Shown piece after piece: positions 19,954-21,874 of a DNA stretch of 21,874 nucleotides; the first letter of the stretch is position 1; each line of letters opens with the position of its first letter. The DNA comes from a virus. The position numbers and the translations under genes are program-made. The notes under the pieces are model-generated. The model saw only the letters and a program-made list of their open reading frames with translations. It did no database searches and was not told where the DNA came from. Location of the stretch: the IMG/VR virus record IMGVR_UViG_3300031566_000417, positions 1 to 21,874 of that record; one strand, written 5' to 3'.

Positions 19954-20438
19954 GCCGTCTCCTTTGCCTTCCTTCCGCGAGACCTCGACGCGAGCTCCTC
20001 GCGGATTCGTTCTTCCCACGGGTGCGGCCCCGTCGGGAACACCTTCGGAATCCAGATCCGGCCGAGCATCACTCCGTACGGGCCGACAACGAACTCGCCC
20101 TTCCGGATGACCTCGCCGTGTTCCATCGCCGTCACCGGGTAATCGTCAGCCATCACCGCGTCGAACCGCTCCGGATTCTCCGGAAGGCAGCACGGACCGA
20201 GGAGGTGCTCGTAGGTCGCGTTCATCCCGACCTGGTAGCCGTCCTCGTCCCGCGTGTTGTAGCGGTAGTAGTACGCGAACACGCGACCGAGGAAGCGCGC
20301 GCCGCACTTCGAGCATAGGAGGCGCTGCGCGCAGCAGTCGCATCCGTCGCCGTCGTCGTCGTGTCCAATCGGTCCGATGTGCTTCGAACCCGTTGACGGC
20401 GGAGGCGTGAAGTCCAGCGTGGTCTGCGAATAGTTCAT
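19932..20438 (-). CDS. Cysteine-rich hypothetical protein (168 aa)
   Basis: ATG 20438 overlaps the upstream stop (ATGA) and has AAGGA at 9 nt. GCDCCAQRLLCSKCGARF (about 32-49) and GPCCLPENPE supply six cysteines. A tyrosine-rich segment (GRVFAYYYRYNTRDEDGY) and strands (GEFVVGPYGVMLGRIWIP) follow. The C-terminus is basic. Not recognised. Confidence 0.72.
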   Translation of the reverse strand: MNYSQTTLDFTPPPSTGSKHIGPIGHDDDGDGCDCCAQRLLCSKCGARFLGRVFAYYYRYNTRDEDGYQVGMNATYEHLLGPCCLPENPERFDAVMADDYPVTAMEHGEVIRKGEFVVGPYGVMLGRIWIPKVFPTGPHPWEERIREELASRSRGRKAKETACRTACV

Positions 20439-20662
20439 CGAAACGATCCTTCAAGCAGCGCGATCCGCGCCTTCGCCCAGGCGTTCTCGTCCTTCAGCCT
20501 CTTGACTTCTGTTCGGTGCGCCGCCTCCTTCGCGAGGAACATCTCCGTGAACCGCTTCGACTCCGGAAGGTCGAGGCCTCGGAGACGCCATGCAAAGCCG
20601 GCGCCAAGAAGAAAGCCGACGCCGATGGCGACGCCGACGCTGATAACGGTGGCAGCGATCAT
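20435..20662 (-). CDS. Membrane-anchored coiled-coil protein (75 aa)
   Basis: ATG 20662 overlaps the upstream stop (ATGA) and has AAAGG at about 8 nt. The span AATVISVGVAIGVGFLLGAG is followed by a charged helix (AKEAAHRTEVKRLKDENAWA). The layout resembles small phage Rz-like or accessory proteins but is too common to assign. Confidence 0.72.
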   Translation of the reverse strand: MIAATVISVGVAIGVGFLLGAGFAWRLRGLDLPESKRFTEMFLAKEAAHRTEVKRLKDENAWAKARIALLEGSFR

Positions 20663-20865
20663 CGCTTAACCTTTCTCTCGAAGATGGCATGCCCGTGATC
20701 CGTCCTAACCCAGCGGAAGCCGCGCTTCATCAGTTCGTCGAACCGTTCCGACTCTGCATCCTTCGAGACGTATCCTTCTCCCCTCTCCTTCACGACTGCT
20801 CGCGCTTCGAGAAGGCCAACGACGAATCCGACCGGCAGCGTCTCGTATTCCCATCGTTCTCGCAT
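20659..20865 (-). CDS. Small hypothetical protein (68 aa)
   Basis: ATG 20865 (or 20868) overlaps the upstream stop in a GATGATG cluster after GGAAGG. The sequence has WEYETLPVGFVVGLLEARAV, then RFDELMKRGFRWVRTDHGHA and IFERKVKR, a compact alpha/beta layout. No family recognised. Confidence 0.65.
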   Translation of the reverse strand: MRERWEYETLPVGFVVGLLEARAVVKERGEGYVSKDAESERFDELMKRGFRWVRTDHGHAIFERKVKR

Positions 20866-21083
20866 CATCCTTCCGTTCCGCAAGCAGGACACGCGTCTGG
20901 CGGATCATCGATGGATGTCCCAAACGGAAGGTCACGCGCGTGCGTCACGGCGCGGCAGCGGTAGCACTCGATGTAGCGTTCTCCCGGCATTGACTTCCGC
21001 GAGATCGGATCGCGGACGACGTCGCAACCCTTCGACACGATCCACGGCTTCCATCCAGGCCACGTTTCTCGCTGCGTGCTCAT
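20865..21083 (-). CDS. Small zinc-ribbon protein (72 aa)
   Basis: ATG 21083 overlaps the TOPRIM gene stop (TGATG) and has AAGGTG at 5 nt. YIECYRCRAVTHARDLPFG and ACPACGTEG give the CxxC...CxxC ribbon. The tryptophan-rich N-terminus (ETWPGWKPWIVSKG) is unusual. Function unknown. Confidence 0.72.
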   Translation of the reverse strand: MSTQRETWPGWKPWIVSKGCDVVRDPISRKSMPGERYIECYRCRAVTHARDLPFGTSIDDPPDACPACGTEG

Positions 21084-21874
21084 CAGACACCTTCCTCTCG
21101 CTCGCGCCGTTCCCATTCCTTGAACCAGCGTTCGGCGTCATAGGTCTTCGCGATGGCCTCGAGCTCCGCCTTCATGTCGGCCTCGTCCTGGCACGCGCGC
21201 TCCCACTTTTCCTCGTCGCGAAGATCCTCGACTTCGTCGCGGACCAGTTCGGCGAGGATGCGCGGCTCGAGCGCGTCGAGCTCCCAGCTCTGCCGACCGT
21301 ATTTCTTAATGTACGGGCCGACGCGGCTATCTGTCATCTTCGCCGGATTCGGCGGAGGCTTGTGCGTTCGCACCTGGATTGTCGTCAGCGCGACGCGTGT
21401 CAGGTCGAGGCTCTTGAAGTACAGCGCGAGCTCGTGGCCGGCGAACATCCGGAGCCGTTCCTCGACGTCGCGATCCATGTCGAGGCCGGACGGGTCGTGG
21501 TCGCCGAGGTAGAGGATGTGGACGTCCTTCCCGTCGGCCGCGGCGCGCGCCATCTCCTTACCCTTGCGGTACATGAACGACTGCGATGCGTACCCCTTGT
21601 TGGACGTGAACGGGACGTCGAGTTCGTTGCAGACCGGGACGAGGACTCCCTCGAGCGCCTGCTTCTCGCACATCACCTCGATCCGCACCGGCTGGTCGTG
21701 CCACTTGTCGATACCGAACCAGGTGGCAGCCGACTTTAGGATCGATCCCGGGTGCCGCCAGTGCGAGTTCGCCTCCGTCGACCGGCCGCGGTCGACGATG
21801 ATGTCCCAATCCATCAGTCCGGCCAGGCGCGCGTCGTTCACGATAGACCCGAGACGCGTGTAGTTCTTCTGGTT
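21083..21874 (-). CDS. TOPRIM-domain protein, topoisomerase VI-A/Spo11-like (5' end outside window)
   Basis: The frame is open to base 21874, so 263 C-terminal residues are seen. NYTRLGSIVNDARLAGLMDW then DIIVDRGRS matches the DNA-binding region that precedes TOPRIM in Spo11/TopoVI-A-like phage and plasmid proteins. The TOPRIM core shows VMCEKQALEGVLVPV (catalytic Glu), SNKGYASQSFMYRKG and HILYLGDHDPSGLDM (the D-x-D acidic pair). A charged helical tail follows (RDEVEDLRDEEKWERACQDE). Such proteins cleave or remodel DNA with Mg2+; the tyrosine domain would lie upstream, outside the window. No TopoVI-B gene is seen here. GTG 21841 is not taken as the start because similarity continues upstream. 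Confidence 0.75.
   Translation of the reverse strand, partial: NQKNYTRLGSIVNDARLAGLMDWDIIVDRGRSTEANSHWRHPGSILKSAATWFGIDKWHDQPVRIEVMCEKQALEGVLVPVCNELDVPFTSNKGYASQSFMYRKGKEMARAAADGKDVHILYLGDHDPSGLDMDRDVEERLRMFAGHELALYFKSLDLTRVALTTIQVRTHKPPPNPAKMTDSRVGPYIKKYGRQSWELDALEPRILAELVRDEVEDLRDEEKWERACQDEADMKAELEAIAKTYDAERWFKEWERREREEGV

Noticed and set aside
1-21874. CRISPR arrays, insertion sequences and tRNA genes
   Set aside because: No regular direct repeat-spacer pattern, no transposase-like product with terminal inverted repeats, and no cloverleaf other than the tRNA-like part of the tmRNA were found by eye.

Overview
The window looks like part of a high-GC double-stranded DNA phage (or prophage or phage-like contig). 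Every gene I can support is on the minus strand, so the transcriptional order runs from position 21874 down to 1. The phage assignment rests on a small-terminase-like protein, a large terminase, a portal protein cut by the left edge, and dense packing of many tiny genes with start/stop overlaps (ATGA, GTGA, TGATG, TAGTG). The host cannot be identified from sequence alone. Nothing resembling bacterial housekeeping genes is seen except a tmRNA gene, which sits inside the phage gene array.

Layout in transcriptional order. (1) 21874-15687: a 5'-truncated TOPRIM (topoisomerase VI-A/Spo11-like) protein, then a train of small, mostly unrecognised genes, many with zinc-ribbon cysteine pairs. A secreted SGNH/GDSL-type hydrolase (17058-17669) and a ParB-like DNA-binding protein (15687-16499) are embedded in it. 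(2) 15611-10371: more small genes, including a MazG-like pyrophosphohydrolase, three small membrane proteins and a set of modular coiled-coil proteins. These share an AEAEVERLR-type helix and an ARAALAEKE-type tail, and the DNA encoding the tail also supplies the ribosome binding site of the next gene. (3) 10384-9078: a small basic protein, a PD-(D/E)XK-like nuclease and a small exported protein. (4) 9016-8676: a one-piece tmRNA (ssrA) gene with a tag frame ending in LAA. (5) 8669-7106: a promoter overlapped by an inverted repeat, a ribbon-helix-helix regulator, the probable small terminase and an unknown 220-aa protein. (6) 6912-1: a radical SAM enzyme, a second ParB-domain protein, a C5-cytosine methyltransferase carrying an extra half-methyltransferase at its N-terminus, the large terminase, three small proteins and the portal.

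How it may work together (inference): the radical SAM, ParB-domain and C5-methyltransferase genes are translationally coupled to each other and to the large terminase. This suggests a DNA-modification module expressed with packaging, in which cytosine C5 methylation may be followed by further radical chemistry on the phage DNA. The RHH protein probably autoregulates the packaging operon from an operator over its own -10 box, and its transcript appears leaderless. The tmRNA immediately upstream could provide phage-specific ribosome rescue. Start sites below were chosen from Shine-Dalgarno (SD) sequences and overlaps. Functions described as unknown are unknown.
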